This document shows positions 53,529 through 63,240 of a stretch of 64,000 bases of DNA, one piece after another. The DNA is taken from positions 39,631 through 103,630 of the forward strand of contig JAGRNR010000007.1 in assembly GCA_020440645.1 (NCBI GenBank). Direction: 5' to 3'. The first letter of the stretch is position 1. Every line of letters starts with the position of its first letter. The notes under the pieces were generated by a model, which was not told the origin of the DNA, searched no databases, and was given only the letters and a program-made list of their open reading frames with translations. Source of the DNA: JAHEFU01 sp020440645 (lineage in GTDB: Bacteria > 4484-113 > JAFGCY01). The position numbers and the translations under genes are program-made.

Positions 53529-55409
53529 ATGAACGAACACCGTTGGCACAAGCTCCAGCGTGTCTACAACAGGATATTTTTCTCCGCCTTCCTCCTCGGG
53601 GCTGCCTATCTGGCAGCCCACATTTATTTTCTGCAGAACGACCCGCAGGTCACCGCCTACTACAGCAAGGCCGTGCATTCCCGCTGGGAAGGCACGGAGA
53701 ATCCTGAGGGGCGGCGCGGTGACATCCTCTACCGTGACGGCAGCGTGCTGGCAACCACCCGCCGCCTGACCCGAGTCGTGCTCGACATGAAGCTGATCCG
53801 GGAAGGTGGGGATGAGGCGATCGACGGCATCGTGCACATGCTGTCGGAGTACAACGGTGGCAACGACCTCGAGATCCGCCGGCGGATGCTGGCTTCAGAC
53901 AGCCGCGGGCTCGAGATCCTGCGCGGCCTGCCCGCCGCCTCCGCCCGCGAGATCGACGACCGCAGCTTCCGCGGAGTGACCACGCTCTACTACCTTGAGC
54001 GCTATTACCCATGCTCTGACAACGGCGCACCGGCCACCGTCGGGTTCTACTCCAGCAGCCGCGAGCACCAGCTCGGGCTGGAAGCCGCCTGGCACAATGA
54101 GCTGCGCGGCATCCCCGGCCGCCGGGAGTTCATGCGCGACGGTTCGCAGAACCGCCTGCCGGGATCAATGCAGACCGTCGCCGAGGAGGTGCCTGGCCGC
54201 AGCCTGCGCACCACGCTTGATCCCGCGATCCAGCTGATCTGCGAGGAGGAGCTGGCCGCCGGCATGGAGCAGCACAACCCGGACTGGGGCGTCGCGATCG
54301 TGATGGAGCCCCACACCGGCCAGGTGCTGGCGATGAGCAGCGCACCGGACTTCGACCCGAATGACTTCGTCGCCGGAAAGCTGTTTGACGAGCAGGGCAA
54401 CCTGGTCAACCAGCAGAACCCGGCGGTGCATTTCCTAGTCGAGCCGGGCAGCACCGCCAAGCCGCTGCTGGCAGCCTACGCCGTGGACCGAGGCTGGATT
54501 TCAGACAACCAGCGCTTCATCTGCAACCAGAAGATCAACATCGGCCGCTACTGGATCACCGAAGCAGAAGCGACGCACTACATTGGTGATTCCTCCGGGG
54601 TGCCGGTTGCCGACATCATCCGTGAAAGCAGCAATGTCGGCATGGCACGCATCGCGATGAAACTCGGCCAGGAGCAGGTGCTCGAGGCCTACCGCTCCTA
54701 CGGCCTGTTCAGCCGCACCGGGGTGGAGCTGCCGATGGAGTCATCCGGTCGCCGGCCGAACAGCTGGCAGGATGAGAGCATCAAGTGGCCGACTGTGTCG
54801 CTTGCCAACTCCGGCTTTGGCCAGGGCTTCTCAATGACTCCGCTGCAGCTTGCCGCGGCCTACTGCGTGATTGCCAATGGCGGCTATGAGGTGCATCCGA
54901 CCCTCAAGCTCGAGCTGGAGGACACGGCGGTCGAGGGCGAGACCGGCATGCTGCTGGTTGACAACGGCAATGAACGCGTGTTCGACCTGGACAGTGGCCA
55001 GCGCCGCGTGCTCAGTGAGCAGGGCTGCCGCCGTGCCCAGGAATGGCTGCGCAACGTGGTGGTGGAGGGTACCGGCAAGAAGGCCATCCCGGACCGCTAC
55101 ATGAAGTCGATGGCCAACAAGCGCGACCTGAAGAGCGGCAACCCGCGCTTCCTGCCCGCCGGCAAGACCGGCACTGGACAGATCGCCGGCAAGGACGGCA
55201 AGGGTTACGAGGAACATGCATACCTTGCCAGCTTCGCCGGCTACTTCCCGGTGAAGGACCCGCAGTATGTGATCGTTGTGATGTATTCTCACCCCCGCAG
55301 GGGTGTCTACTACGGCGGCAGTGTGGCCGCCCCCGTCTTCTCGCGGATCACGGACAGGATCAGCTACCTGGCATTCGGAGAGAGAGCAGAGGTGCCTAAT
55401 GAGACTTGA
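53529..55409 (+). CDS. ftsI: Septal peptidoglycan transpeptidase (FtsI/PBP3-like)
   Basis: About 626 residues. A short cytoplasmic tail and one TM (~13-35) lead to a pedestal domain (RRGDILYRDGSVLATT) and a penicillin-binding transpeptidase domain with SxxK in PGSTAKP, SxN in ESSNVGMA and KTG in AGKTGTGQIAG. It cross-links septal peptidoglycan as partner of FtsW. No PASTA domains are seen. The ATG at 53529 has GGAG upstream. The 3' end overlaps murE by 11 bases. Confidence 0.92.
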   Translation: MNEHRWHKLQRVYNRIFFSAFLLGAAYLAAHIYFLQNDPQVTAYYSKAVHSRWEGTENPEGRRGDILYRDGSVLATTRRLTRVVLDMKLIREGGDEAIDGIVHMLSEYNGGNDLEIRRRMLASDSRGLEILRGLPAASAREIDDRSFRGVTTLYYLERYYPCSDNGAPATVGFYSSSREHQLGLEAAWHNELRGIPGRREFMRDGSQNRLPGSMQTVAEEVPGRSLRTTLDPAIQLICEEELAAGMEQHNPDWGVAIVMEPHTGQVLAMSSAPDFDPNDFVAGKLFDEQGNLVNQQNPAVHFLVEPGSTAKPLLAAYAVDRGWISDNQRFICNQKINIGRYWITEAEATHYIGDSSGVPVADIIRESSNVGMARIAMKLGQEQVLEAYRSYGLFSRTGVELPMESSGRRPNSWQDESIKWPTVSLANSGFGQGFSMTPLQLAAAYCVIANGGYEVHPTLKLELEDTAVEGETGMLLVDNGNERVFDLDSGQRRVLSEQGCRRAQEWLRNVVVEGTGKKAIPDRYMKSMANKRDLKSGNPRFLPAGKTGTGQIAGKDGKGYEEHAYLASFAGYFPVKDPQYVIVVMYSHPRRGVYYGGSVAAPVFSRITDRISYLAFGERAEVPNET

Positions 55410-56922
55410 TGACCTGCTGGAGGGAATGGACTCCCTGGACCACATGAACCTGTTTGGCGACATGGAAGTTGACCGTGTCGTCAGCGACAGCAGGAAGGTG
55501 GTCCCCGGCAGCGTGTTCGTTGCCATTCCCGGCACGCAGTATGACGGGCACCGCTTCATCGCGCAGGCCCTGGCTGCAGGCGCTTCGGTGGTAGTGCAGA
55601 GTGCGCCGCTGGACCCTGATGCAACAGGTTCCTTCGTGCGCGTCAGCGACAGCCGCAGGGCATATGCGCTGCTGAATGCGCGACTGTTCGGCAACCCAAG
55701 TGAAAAGCTGCGCGTGATCGGTATCACGGGCACGAACGGCAAGACATCGACCGCCCTGCTGCTCGGCCACCTGCTCAACTCAGCCGGCCGCCGCGCGGCG
55801 GTACTTGGCACTCTCGGCCTGCTGCGGCCCGGTGCTGCGGAGTTCCTCAGTGGTTCGCTGACGACACCCGATGCGGCTGACATCCAGCAGATGCTTGCCA
55901 ACCTGGTTCGTGAGGGGGCGACACACCTCGTGATGGAGGTCTCGAGCCATGCCCTGCAGCAGCAGCGCGTGGCCGGCATCCGCTTCGCAGGCGGGGTGTT
56001 CACCAACCTCAGCCAGGACCACTTCGACTACCACGGCAGCATGCAGGAATATGCTGCAGCCAAGGAGATCCTGTTCAAGGACTACCTTGCCCCGCAGGGC
56101 GGCTACGCCGTGATCAACCTTGATGACGAAACCGGCCGGGCATACGCATCCCGCTTTGACGGCCTGCTGCTGAAGTACGGCACCGAACGTGCCAGCAACC
56201 TTGTGATCACTGAACCGCAGGCGGATGCCAGCGGGGTGCGCTGGAAACTGGTGCTCAAGAACGGCATCTGGCCCGCAAGCCTCGCTGAGGATTCGAACAT
56301 GGCCTGCCTTTCCTGCAGCCTGGCGGGAGACTTCCAGGTCTTCAACTGCACCGCCGCCGTGGGCGTGGCCCTGCTGGAAGGTCTCGAATTGTCCCAGGTG
56401 AAGGATGCACTGGCGGCCTTCAGCAACGTGCCCGGCCGCCTGCAGCGCGTGCCGAACCCGGCTGGGATAAATGTATATGTGGATTATGCCCACACCCCGG
56501 ACGCGGTGGACAACGTGGTCAGTGCACTGGGCCGCCTCGTGCCGCAGGGAAATCGACTGATTACCGTGGTCGGCTGTGGCGGGGACCGTGACCGCAGCAA
56601 GCGCCCGCAGATGGGACGAATCGCCCAGCAGGGCAGCGGCCTGTCCATCTTCACGAGCGACAACCCGCGCACGGAGGACCCATCCGCGATCATCGATGAG
56701 ATCCTGGCCGGGCTGGACCCGGACGGCGGCCCCTGGCTGCGTGTGGAGGACCGGCGCGAAGCGATCCAGCGCGCCCTGGCCGAGGCCAGTGCGGGTGACA
56801 TCGTGCTGATCGCCGGCAAGGGCCACGAGGACTACCAGATCCTGCGCGACCGGACGATTCATTTCTCAGACTCTGAGGAAGTGGAGAAGTATTTTGCAGG
56901 GCAGGGCGGTAGCATTACCTGA
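55399..56922 (+). CDS. murE: UDP-MurNAc-L-Ala-D-Glu ligase, meso-DAP type
   Basis: 507 residues. The Mur ligase signature GITGTNGKTSTALLL (P-loop), the substrate loop (SDSRKVVPGSVFVAIPG) and the C-terminal DNPRTEDP motif are present. DNPR is the recognition sequence for meso-diaminopimelate, so the organism should have DAP-type peptidoglycan. The ATG at 55399 lies within the end of ftsI (cctaATGag), indicating coupled translation. A 167-nt gap with its own promoter follows. Confidence 0.95.
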   Translation: MRLDDLLEGMDSLDHMNLFGDMEVDRVVSDSRKVVPGSVFVAIPGTQYDGHRFIAQALAAGASVVVQSAPLDPDATGSFVRVSDSRRAYALLNARLFGNPSEKLRVIGITGTNGKTSTALLLGHLLNSAGRRAAVLGTLGLLRPGAAEFLSGSLTTPDAADIQQMLANLVREGATHLVMEVSSHALQQQRVAGIRFAGGVFTNLSQDHFDYHGSMQEYAAAKEILFKDYLAPQGGYAVINLDDETGRAYASRFDGLLLKYGTERASNLVITEPQADASGVRWKLVLKNGIWPASLAEDSNMACLSCSLAGDFQVFNCTAAVGVALLEGLELSQVKDALAAFSNVPGRLQRVPNPAGINVYVDYAHTPDAVDNVVSALGRLVPQGNRLITVVGCGGDRDRSKRPQMGRIAQQGSGLSIFTSDNPRTEDPSAIIDEILAGLDPDGGPWLRVEDRREAIQRALAEASAGDIVLIAGKGHEDYQILRDRTIHFSDSEEVEKYFAGQGGSIT

Positions 56923-56948
56923 TCCGCGGTGAAATGCGGATTATGTCC

Positions 56949-57064
56949 TAGAATATTGGCCTGCCGGACAACCAGACCGCCACTCATTATGTTTCCTTTC
57001 GACGGTGGCGGAACACGGTGTCCCATAGGATGCACGCTCCGGCAGCGACCCGGGACCGCCCGGG
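56949..57064 (+). promoter_or_regulatory. Internal promoter and folded leader before murF
   Basis: TAGAAT (56949-56954) would give a ~130-nt leader. It contains CCGCCAC / GTGGCGG (56977-56983 with 57005-57011) and the hairpin CCCGGG-ACCG-CCCGGG (57049-57064), 25 nt before the ATG. Confidence 0.45.
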
Positions 57065-57089
57065 AAAGTTGATACTGAGGTAACTGACA

Positions 57090-58811
57090 ATGGGTAACGA
57101 ATCCACGTTCGCCATCGGCGAGCTGCTGCCTGCCATCGGTGGGCGCCTGCTGCATGGCAACCCGGACATCCGCTTCGGCAACTACTGCATCGACAGCCGT
57201 TATGTCGACCACCGTACGCTGTTCGTGCCGCTGATGGGCCAGAGCCGCGACGGCCACCAGTTCATCATCGACAGCATCGGCAAGGGAGCGGTGGCCTGCT
57301 TCGTGCGCACCGGCCACCACCAGATCCATGAGATCCTAAGCTGGCTGCGCTCCCAGGTGCAGCGCGGTTTCCTCGAGTTCGAGGATGTCTGCGTGATCGA
57401 AGTGCGCCACACGCTGGTGTCCCTGCAGAAGATGGCTGAGTGGTTCCGACGCCAGTTTGACACGAAAGTGATCGGCGTGACCGGCTCCGTCGGCAAGACC
57501 GGCACCAAGGAGATGCTGATCCAGCTGCTGGCCAAGCGTTTCCAGACCGTCGGCACCGAGAAGAACTTCAATAACGAGATCGGCGTACCCCTGGCCCTGA
57601 GTCGCATCAATGCCTATACCGAAATGACAGTGGTGGAGATGGCGATGCGCGCCCGTGGCGAGATCAGCCTGCTGTCCCGCATCTCGCATCCCAACATCGC
57701 GATGATCACCAATACCTCCGGCAGTCATGTCGGACGGCTCGGTTCCTTCGAGGAGGTCTACAAGGCCAAGGGTGAGATCGTTGACGGCCTGGTGCCCGGC
57801 GGTACCGTCGTGCTCAACCGCCGCGATGAGAACCTGTTCGGCATCCTCGAGGAGATCGGCAACCGCAAGGCCAACCGCGATGAGTACGACATCATGTACT
57901 TCGATGCGTCCGAGGCCTACAGGAACAGCGGTATCCCGCCCTTCATCACCCGCAATGACAACTTCGAGCTGCCGCTGGACCTGCCGGAGGCAGATGTCTG
58001 GCTGGAGGATGTGAAGCTGCTCGGGATCGACGGCAGCCGCTTCATGCTCTGCACGAAGGAAGGCAAGGTCGAGGTCAACCTGCATATGCTCGGTCGCGGT
58101 GCAATCGAGAACCTGACCGCCGCTGCCACTGCGGGACTGAAGCTTGGCCTGACGCTTGATGACATCGCCGAGGCGGCTCCAGAACTGCTGCCTGCACCGC
58201 AGCGCCTGAACCTGTTCCAGCTCGGGCAGGACCTGTTCCTGATTGACGACTGCTACAACAGCTCACCTGCCAGCGTGCGTGACAGCCTGGAGCTGCTGCT
58301 CAATATTGACGACAGCTTCGAGAAGATCCTCGTGATCGGTGACATGCTTGAGCTGGGCAAGTACGAGACCCTGCTGCACCGCCAGTGCGCGCTGACAACG
58401 CTCAACCTTCCGCTCAAGCAGGTGTATGCGATCGGCCCGCGCATGAACGCCTTCAACGAGGTGGAGGGCCTGGATGATGTGGAGCTGTTCTACATAGAAG
58501 GCCGCAGCGAACTGGAGGCTTCGATGGGCTTCCGCCCTGAGGACCGCAGCTTCGGCGCCCCGATGCATGGAGAGCGCAGCACACGCGAGTTCGGTGCCCC
58601 GATGCGCGGTGGCAACCGGGCCCAGCAAGCCGAACAGCGCCAGCGCGGTGATACCGTGATCCTCGACGACCGCGCCGCCAGCAAGCTCAGTGCCCTGCTG
58701 CTCAGCGCGATCAACCGCAATGACAAGCCCAAGGTGGTGATGGTCAAGGGCAGCCGCGCCCTGCACTTGGAGCGCGTCGTCAATGACCTGCTCAACGGCA
58801 CGGCGGTCTGA
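57090..58811 (+). CDS. murF: UDP-MurNAc-tripeptide D-Ala-D-Ala ligase
   Basis: 573 residues, about 100 longer than usual. The P-loop is GVTGSVGKTGTKEML; the family motifs NFNNEIGVP, EMAMRARGEI and IDDCYNSSPASV are intact. The extra length is partly an insert at ~472-520 with a repeated FGAPM (RSFGAPMHGERSTREFGAPMRGG) just before the last strand. It completes the UDP-MurNAc-pentapeptide in the cytosol. GAGGTAACTGACA precedes the ATG; mraY starts 2 nt after its stop. Confidence 0.93.
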   Translation: MGNESTFAIGELLPAIGGRLLHGNPDIRFGNYCIDSRYVDHRTLFVPLMGQSRDGHQFIIDSIGKGAVACFVRTGHHQIHEILSWLRSQVQRGFLEFEDVCVIEVRHTLVSLQKMAEWFRRQFDTKVIGVTGSVGKTGTKEMLIQLLAKRFQTVGTEKNFNNEIGVPLALSRINAYTEMTVVEMAMRARGEISLLSRISHPNIAMITNTSGSHVGRLGSFEEVYKAKGEIVDGLVPGGTVVLNRRDENLFGILEEIGNRKANRDEYDIMYFDASEAYRNSGIPPFITRNDNFELPLDLPEADVWLEDVKLLGIDGSRFMLCTKEGKVEVNLHMLGRGAIENLTAAATAGLKLGLTLDDIAEAAPELLPAPQRLNLFQLGQDLFLIDDCYNSSPASVRDSLELLLNIDDSFEKILVIGDMLELGKYETLLHRQCALTTLNLPLKQVYAIGPRMNAFNEVEGLDDVELFYIEGRSELEASMGFRPEDRSFGAPMHGERSTREFGAPMRGGNRAQQAEQRQRGDTVILDDRAASKLSALLLSAINRNDKPKVVMVKGSRALHLERVVNDLLNGTAV

Positions 58812-58813
58812 CG

Positions 58814-59881
58814 GTGCCGTTCAGCCTGACCCTGGTCGCTCTGAGCTCGATGGCTGTTGGCCTGGGATTGTTCTGGCTCTACAGGAAAATCGTCGGTGGG
58901 CGCATGGATCAGGCCTTCCGGGAAGACGGGCCGAGCCATCACCTGAAGAAGGGCAGGGTGCCAACCGGTGCGGGGCTGGTCTTTGTGATCGGCATGCTGG
59001 GCATATCTCTCCTACTTGTTTCCGGTGGAGCGGACCAGCCAATGATCTGGGTCTGCCTGGCTGCGGCCCTGATGGGACTGCTGGGTTTCGTTGATGACCG
59101 GGCCAAGGTGCTGGGTGGCAGCGCTGGACTCAAGGCGCGCTTCAAGTTTCCGGCGATGCTGCTGGTCGGCGCTCTGTTGCTGTTCCACATCAGGCCTGAC
59201 ATTGCCGCTGGGCTGCCTCAGATAGTGGATGGAACCATTACTGGGGTCAGTTTCGTGCTGGATTTGCCCAACTGGCTGTACTACGCGCTCGGCCTGTTCA
59301 TCTGGCTTGGAGCCATCAATGGCAGCAACTTCACGGATGGTCTGGACGGATTGCTTGGGACTACAACGCTTGCCAGCCTGTTGTCAATGCTGTTCACCTT
59401 CAGCGCGATGACATTGCTGCCAGATTCGGACATCTTAGCTGTAGCAGTCATCATTGGCCTGTTGATCTCCTTTCTCAACTTCAACTGGAAACCGGCCAGC
59501 ATCTACATTGGAGACAGCGGCTCGCTTTGCATTGGTGCATTCGTGGCCGGCCTGGCGCTGCTCAGCGGTCTGTGGCTATTCCTCGGCCTGTTTGCCTTCA
59601 TCTGGGTGGAAGAGGTGCTGAGCGTGATGCTGCAGGTTGCCTACTTCAGGCGCACCGGAGGCAAGCGGATCTTCCTGATGACGCCGATCCACCACCACTT
59701 CGAACTGGCCGGCTGGAAGGAAACCACCGTTGTCTACGTGTTTGCCGCCCTGCAGGCCTGGGGTTGCCTCAGTGCCTGGCTCTGGCTCATGGTCGGGCCA
59801 ATAGCCGGAATCGCCAGCAGCGCACTGCTTGTGATGACTTTCATCTTCCTCGTGCTGCGATACCGCACGCGTGTTGCATAA
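58814..59881 (+). CDS. mraY: Phospho-N-acetylmuramoyl-pentapeptide transferase
   Basis: 355 residues with about ten membrane helices. FVDDRAKVLGG holds the catalytic DDxxK; NGSNFTDGLDGLLG and MTPIHHHFELAGW are the other hallmark loops. It transfers phospho-MurNAc-pentapeptide to undecaprenyl phosphate to make lipid I in the inner membrane. The first start is a GTG 2 nt after the murF stop. Confidence 0.96.
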   Translation: MPFSLTLVALSSMAVGLGLFWLYRKIVGGRMDQAFREDGPSHHLKKGRVPTGAGLVFVIGMLGISLLLVSGGADQPMIWVCLAAALMGLLGFVDDRAKVLGGSAGLKARFKFPAMLLVGALLLFHIRPDIAAGLPQIVDGTITGVSFVLDLPNWLYYALGLFIWLGAINGSNFTDGLDGLLGTTTLASLLSMLFTFSAMTLLPDSDILAVAVIIGLLISFLNFNWKPASIYIGDSGSLCIGAFVAGLALLSGLWLFLGLFAFIWVEEVLSVMLQVAYFRRTGGKRIFLMTPIHHHFELAGWKETTVVYVFAALQAWGCLSAWLWLMVGPIAGIASSALLVMTFIFLVLRYRTRVA

Positions 59882-59911
59882 TTTCCACAATCATTATTCC
59901 CGGACACGAAA

Positions 59912-61279
59912 TTGAACGACTGGCTCGGACAGAAGGTTGGCATCTACGGACTCGGCAAGACGGGAAGGGCCTGCGTCGAGTACCTCGCGCCGCGCATGGT
60001 GCGCCCGCTGGTGATCGTTGACAACACCACTGCGGATGACCTCGCGCGCCTGCAGGCGGAGGCGGAGGACCGCTATGACCTGCTGGCGGGTGACGACGCA
60101 CTCCAGCAGGCCACGGAGCTGGACACCCTGATCGTCAGCCCCGGCGTGCCATTGACGAACGAAAACGTGTCGGCAGCGCTGGCAGCGGGTGTGAACGTGA
60201 TCTCCGAGCTGGAGTTCGCCTCGCGCTACTGCGAGGGCTACCTGATCGGCATCACCGGCACCAACGGCAAGAGCACCACCACCGTGATGCTCGGGCACAT
60301 CCTCTCGGCGCTCGGCCCCTGCCATGTGCTTGGCAACATCGGTTCCCCGCTGCTGGCCAGCCTCGATGAGATCCAGCCAAATGAGTTCGTTGCGCTGGAG
60401 GTGTCCAGCTACCAGCTTGAGGCGATTGATGCCTTCGCCCCCCGCATCGCGATCTATACAAACCTGACGCCGGACCACCTGGACCGCCACGGCACCGTGG
60501 AGGAGTACGCCCGCATCAAGCGGCGCATGGTCGACAACATGCAGGAAGGGGACTTCGTGATCACGAACGCCATGACCCCGGAGTTCCACCCCGACGTGTT
60601 CAACCGGCCGGACCTGCACTTCCTGCAATACCGCTCCACCCCCGGCAACCGACTGCGCGGGGCCTGGCTTGCCAATGACCGCATCATCTGCGACCTTGGC
60701 AGCGAAGGGGCGGAGATTCCGCTCGACTGCATCCAGATCCCGGGCCTACATAATGTGGAGAATGCAATGGCGGCGATCCTCGCCTGCCTGTCGGTCGGGG
60801 CCACGGCTGAGACGATCATTGAGCGCCTGTCCAGCTTCCACGGCTATGAACACCGCATCGAGCTCTGCCGCGAGGCAGGCGGGATCCGCTTCTACAACGA
60901 TAGCAAGGCCACCAATCCAGAGGCCACTATCATCGCGCTCAGGGCGATGGAGGGTCCACTGGCAATCATCCTCGGTGGTCGTGACAAGAACACCGACCTG
61001 TCTGCGATGGTTGAGCTGCTGAAGCAGAAGGCGCAGCATGCCATCGTCTATGGCGAAGCCGCTGACAGATTCGAGCAGGAACTGCGCGCAGCAGGTTATA
61101 ATGGAATCTCGAGGGTTGATAACGTCGAACAGGCCGTGCGTGAGGGTGTACGGCAACTGGCGGGCGAGGGTGGAACACTGCTGTTGTCACCGGCCTGCGC
61201 CAGCTTCGACCAGTACCCCGGTTTCGACGTGCGCGGTGAGCACTTCAAGCAGATCGTCGCATCGCTTGAGCTTGGCTGA
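59912..61279 (+). CDS. murD: UDP-MurNAc-L-Ala D-Glu ligase
   Basis: 455 residues. An N-terminal Rossmann-like domain (KVGIYGLGKTGRACVEYLA), P-loop GITGTNGKSTTTVMLGHIL, VSSYQLEAI, HGYEHRIELC and NDSKATNPEATI are present. It adds D-Glu in the cytosol. The likely start is a TTG at 59912, placed two residues before the expected beginning of the fold. No strong Shine-Dalgarno is visible, so the exact start is uncertain. Confidence 0.93.
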   Translation: MNDWLGQKVGIYGLGKTGRACVEYLAPRMVRPLVIVDNTTADDLARLQAEAEDRYDLLAGDDALQQATELDTLIVSPGVPLTNENVSAALAAGVNVISELEFASRYCEGYLIGITGTNGKSTTTVMLGHILSALGPCHVLGNIGSPLLASLDEIQPNEFVALEVSSYQLEAIDAFAPRIAIYTNLTPDHLDRHGTVEEYARIKRRMVDNMQEGDFVITNAMTPEFHPDVFNRPDLHFLQYRSTPGNRLRGAWLANDRIICDLGSEGAEIPLDCIQIPGLHNVENAMAAILACLSVGATAETIIERLSSFHGYEHRIELCREAGGIRFYNDSKATNPEATIIALRAMEGPLAIILGGRDKNTDLSAMVELLKQKAQHAIVYGEAADRFEQELRAAGYNGISRVDNVEQAVREGVRQLAGEGGTLLLSPACASFDQYPGFDVRGEHFKQIVASLELG

Positions 61280-61306
61280 GCACGCCGCCGGGTTTTGAGG
61301 TGAACA

Positions 61307-62614
61307 GTGGGATACGAGACTCAGACGTCTCCAGTGGCACTCAGCGCGCGTCCGCGCATCCGTGCGCTGCAGGCCTCCGTACGCAGCGTTGCCATCGTGC
61401 TCATCCTGCTGATGCTGATGGGTGCCGCGATGGTCTATTCAACCACGGTCTACTCGAACATTGCCGCCGGTGAAGCTCCCTACGGCGACTTCATCCGCCA
61501 CATGATGATGATGGGCATCGGCGTGGTGCTGAGCCTCGTCGGCATCAGCGCCTTTGTCGCCTTCTCGCCGATCCGCCGCTGGGCGCGCTTCGTGATCCCG
61601 GTGTTCTTCCTGGTCAGCCTCGCGCTCGTGGCGCTTGTTTCCCTGACGGACCTCGGCGTATCCGCCAACGGTGCCACGCGTTCGATCGAGGTGATGGGCA
61701 TCACATTCCAGTCCTCGGAACTGCTGAAACTGTTCCTGATTCTCTACCTCGCCCAGCTGCTGTGCTGGTGGCGTCGCCAGCCTGAGGAGATACTGAAGGC
61801 CCAGGAACAGGGCAGGGTGCTCAGCAGCAGGCGGCCCAGCTGGCCGCATGCTCCGCTGCTGGCCTTCCTTGCGATTGGGGCCGCCGCAGGTTTCACCGTG
61901 ATCCAGCCGGATCTCGGCAGTACCGCGATCATCGTGGCCGCCAGTGTGATCACGCTGTTCATCGCCGGCATCAGCCGCATGCAGAAGATTGCCATCCTGG
62001 CCACGCTGGTCGTGCTCGGGCTGTCCGTGTTCTACGTGGCGCCGTATTTCGTGCCCTACGTCAGCCAGCGGCTGGAGACCTTCCGCAACCCGATGGAGAA
62101 CGAGAACGCCGCCTCCTTCCAGATCACCCAGTCTATGGGCGCGATCATCGATGGCGGCACCGCTGGCCGCGGCTACCTCCGCAGCGAACAGAAGCTCAAC
62201 CGCCTGCCCTTCGCACGCACCGACTTCGTCTTCCCGATCATCATCGAGGAGTTGGGCCTGCTCGGCGGGATCTTCGTGATGGGGCTGTTCGTGGCCCTCG
62301 CCTGGTTTTCTTCCGAACTCGCAGGCCGCTGCCGGGAACCATTCCACAGGACAGTCGCAGCCGCAATTGGATTCACGATTTGCCTGCAGGCGATGGTCAA
62401 TATCGCTGTCACCACCAACGTGGTGCCCAACAGTGGACTGACCCTGCCATTCTTCTCAGTGGGCGGCACCAGCCTGGTCGTGAGCATGGTCAGTGTCTCA
62501 CTGATCATCGCAATTGGGCTGGCGGAGGTGCGCAGCCTCAGCCGGGAAAGCATGCTGGTCGCCTCAGGAGAGCGCAGGCAGCAGCTCCGGCGTGAGCGCA
62601 GCGGCACCGTTTAA
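61307..62614 (+). CDS. ftsW: Lipid II flippase/glycosyltransferase FtsW
   Basis: 435 residues with about ten membrane helices of the SEDS family. SVNGATRS-like ANGATRSIEV, FQSSELLKL, QPDLGSTAII, IIEELGLLGG and PNSGLTLPFFSVGGTS (the C-terminal signature) are visible. With FtsI it polymerises septal peptidoglycan. A GTG start follows GAGGTG. It is the last division gene here: murG, murC, ftsQ, ftsA and ftsZ do not follow. Confidence 0.94.
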   Translation: MGYETQTSPVALSARPRIRALQASVRSVAIVLILLMLMGAAMVYSTTVYSNIAAGEAPYGDFIRHMMMMGIGVVLSLVGISAFVAFSPIRRWARFVIPVFFLVSLALVALVSLTDLGVSANGATRSIEVMGITFQSSELLKLFLILYLAQLLCWWRRQPEEILKAQEQGRVLSSRRPSWPHAPLLAFLAIGAAAGFTVIQPDLGSTAIIVAASVITLFIAGISRMQKIAILATLVVLGLSVFYVAPYFVPYVSQRLETFRNPMENENAASFQITQSMGAIIDGGTAGRGYLRSEQKLNRLPFARTDFVFPIIIEELGLLGGIFVMGLFVALAWFSSELAGRCREPFHRTVAAAIGFTICLQAMVNIAVTTNVVPNSGLTLPFFSVGGTSLVVSMVSVSLIIAIGLAEVRSLSRESMLVASGERRQQLRRERSGTV

Positions 62615-62648
62615 TTGTGAATAAATGGGCAGATAGGTGGATAAGCGG

Positions 62649-62677
62649 TTGTTTGATTCCGCAATCACGTATATAAT
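62649..62677 (+). promoter_or_regulatory. Promoter of the nuo operon
   Basis: TTGTTT - 17 nt - TATAAT, giving a ~140-nt leader before nuoA. Confidence 0.6.
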
Positions 62678-62705
62678 CAGGCCGTCCTGAATTCAAGTAG
62701 TAAAA

Positions 62706-62799
62706 GGGGTGGCAATCGTAATTGCAGTTACGATTAACCCCGGGACCTAACCGGAATGGCTAAGTACGGGGTCAAGGTGCAGTTCTGTACCGGCCCGTA
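62706..62799 (+). ncRNA. Structured leader of the nuo operon
   Basis: First stem: GGGGT / ACCCC closing AATCGTAA-TTGCAG-TTACGATT (62714-62735), a perfect 8-bp helix. Second: TACGGG / CCCGTA (62765-62770 with 62794-62799) enclosing GGTGCAG-TT-CTGTACC. Neither is followed by a T run that would make it a simple terminator. It may be a cis-regulatory element or an mRNA-stabilising structure. Confidence 0.5.
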
Positions 62800-62823
62800 T
62801 TTGCTTTCTGGCAGAGGAATGGC

Positions 62824-63240
62824 ATGAATTTATCCGAGTACGTGGGAATCTTCATCTTCTTTGCCATGATGCTGGGTGTCAGCGCCTTGCTGATCCTCGT
62901 CAGCCATCGCTTCGCGATCACCGTCAAGTCCGATACCTATGACTGGTCGCGGCCCTACGAATGCGGCATGCCCAACGAGGGCTTCAAGCTGGACCGCTAC
63001 CCGATCCACTACTACCTCGTCGGCATCCTGTTCGTGATCTTCGATGTGGAAACGATCTTCCTCGTGCCCTGGGCTGTCACCGCGCAGGAATTCCGGGAGA
63101 TCGGGGCCACCGCCTACTGGCTGGGCATCATGGCGCCGTTCTTCATCGTGCTTGTGATCGGATACATGTACGACCTCAGGAGCGGTATCTTCGACTGGGG
63201 CCATGAAGGCCCGCCGCCTCCCAAGGAGCTCAGGCAATGA
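62824..63240 (+). CDS. nuoA: NADH-quinone oxidoreductase subunit A
   Basis: 138 residues with three membrane helices. The signature YECGMPNEG and FDVETIFLVPWA are clear. It is a membrane-arm subunit of complex I. GAGGAATGGC precedes the ATG. It overlaps nuoB by 4 bases (ATGA). Confidence 0.95.
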   Translation: MNLSEYVGIFIFFAMMLGVSALLILVSHRFAITVKSDTYDWSRPYECGMPNEGFKLDRYPIHYYLVGILFVIFDVETIFLVPWAVTAQEFREIGATAYWLGIMAPFFIVLVIGYMYDLRSGIFDWGHEGPPPPKELRQ

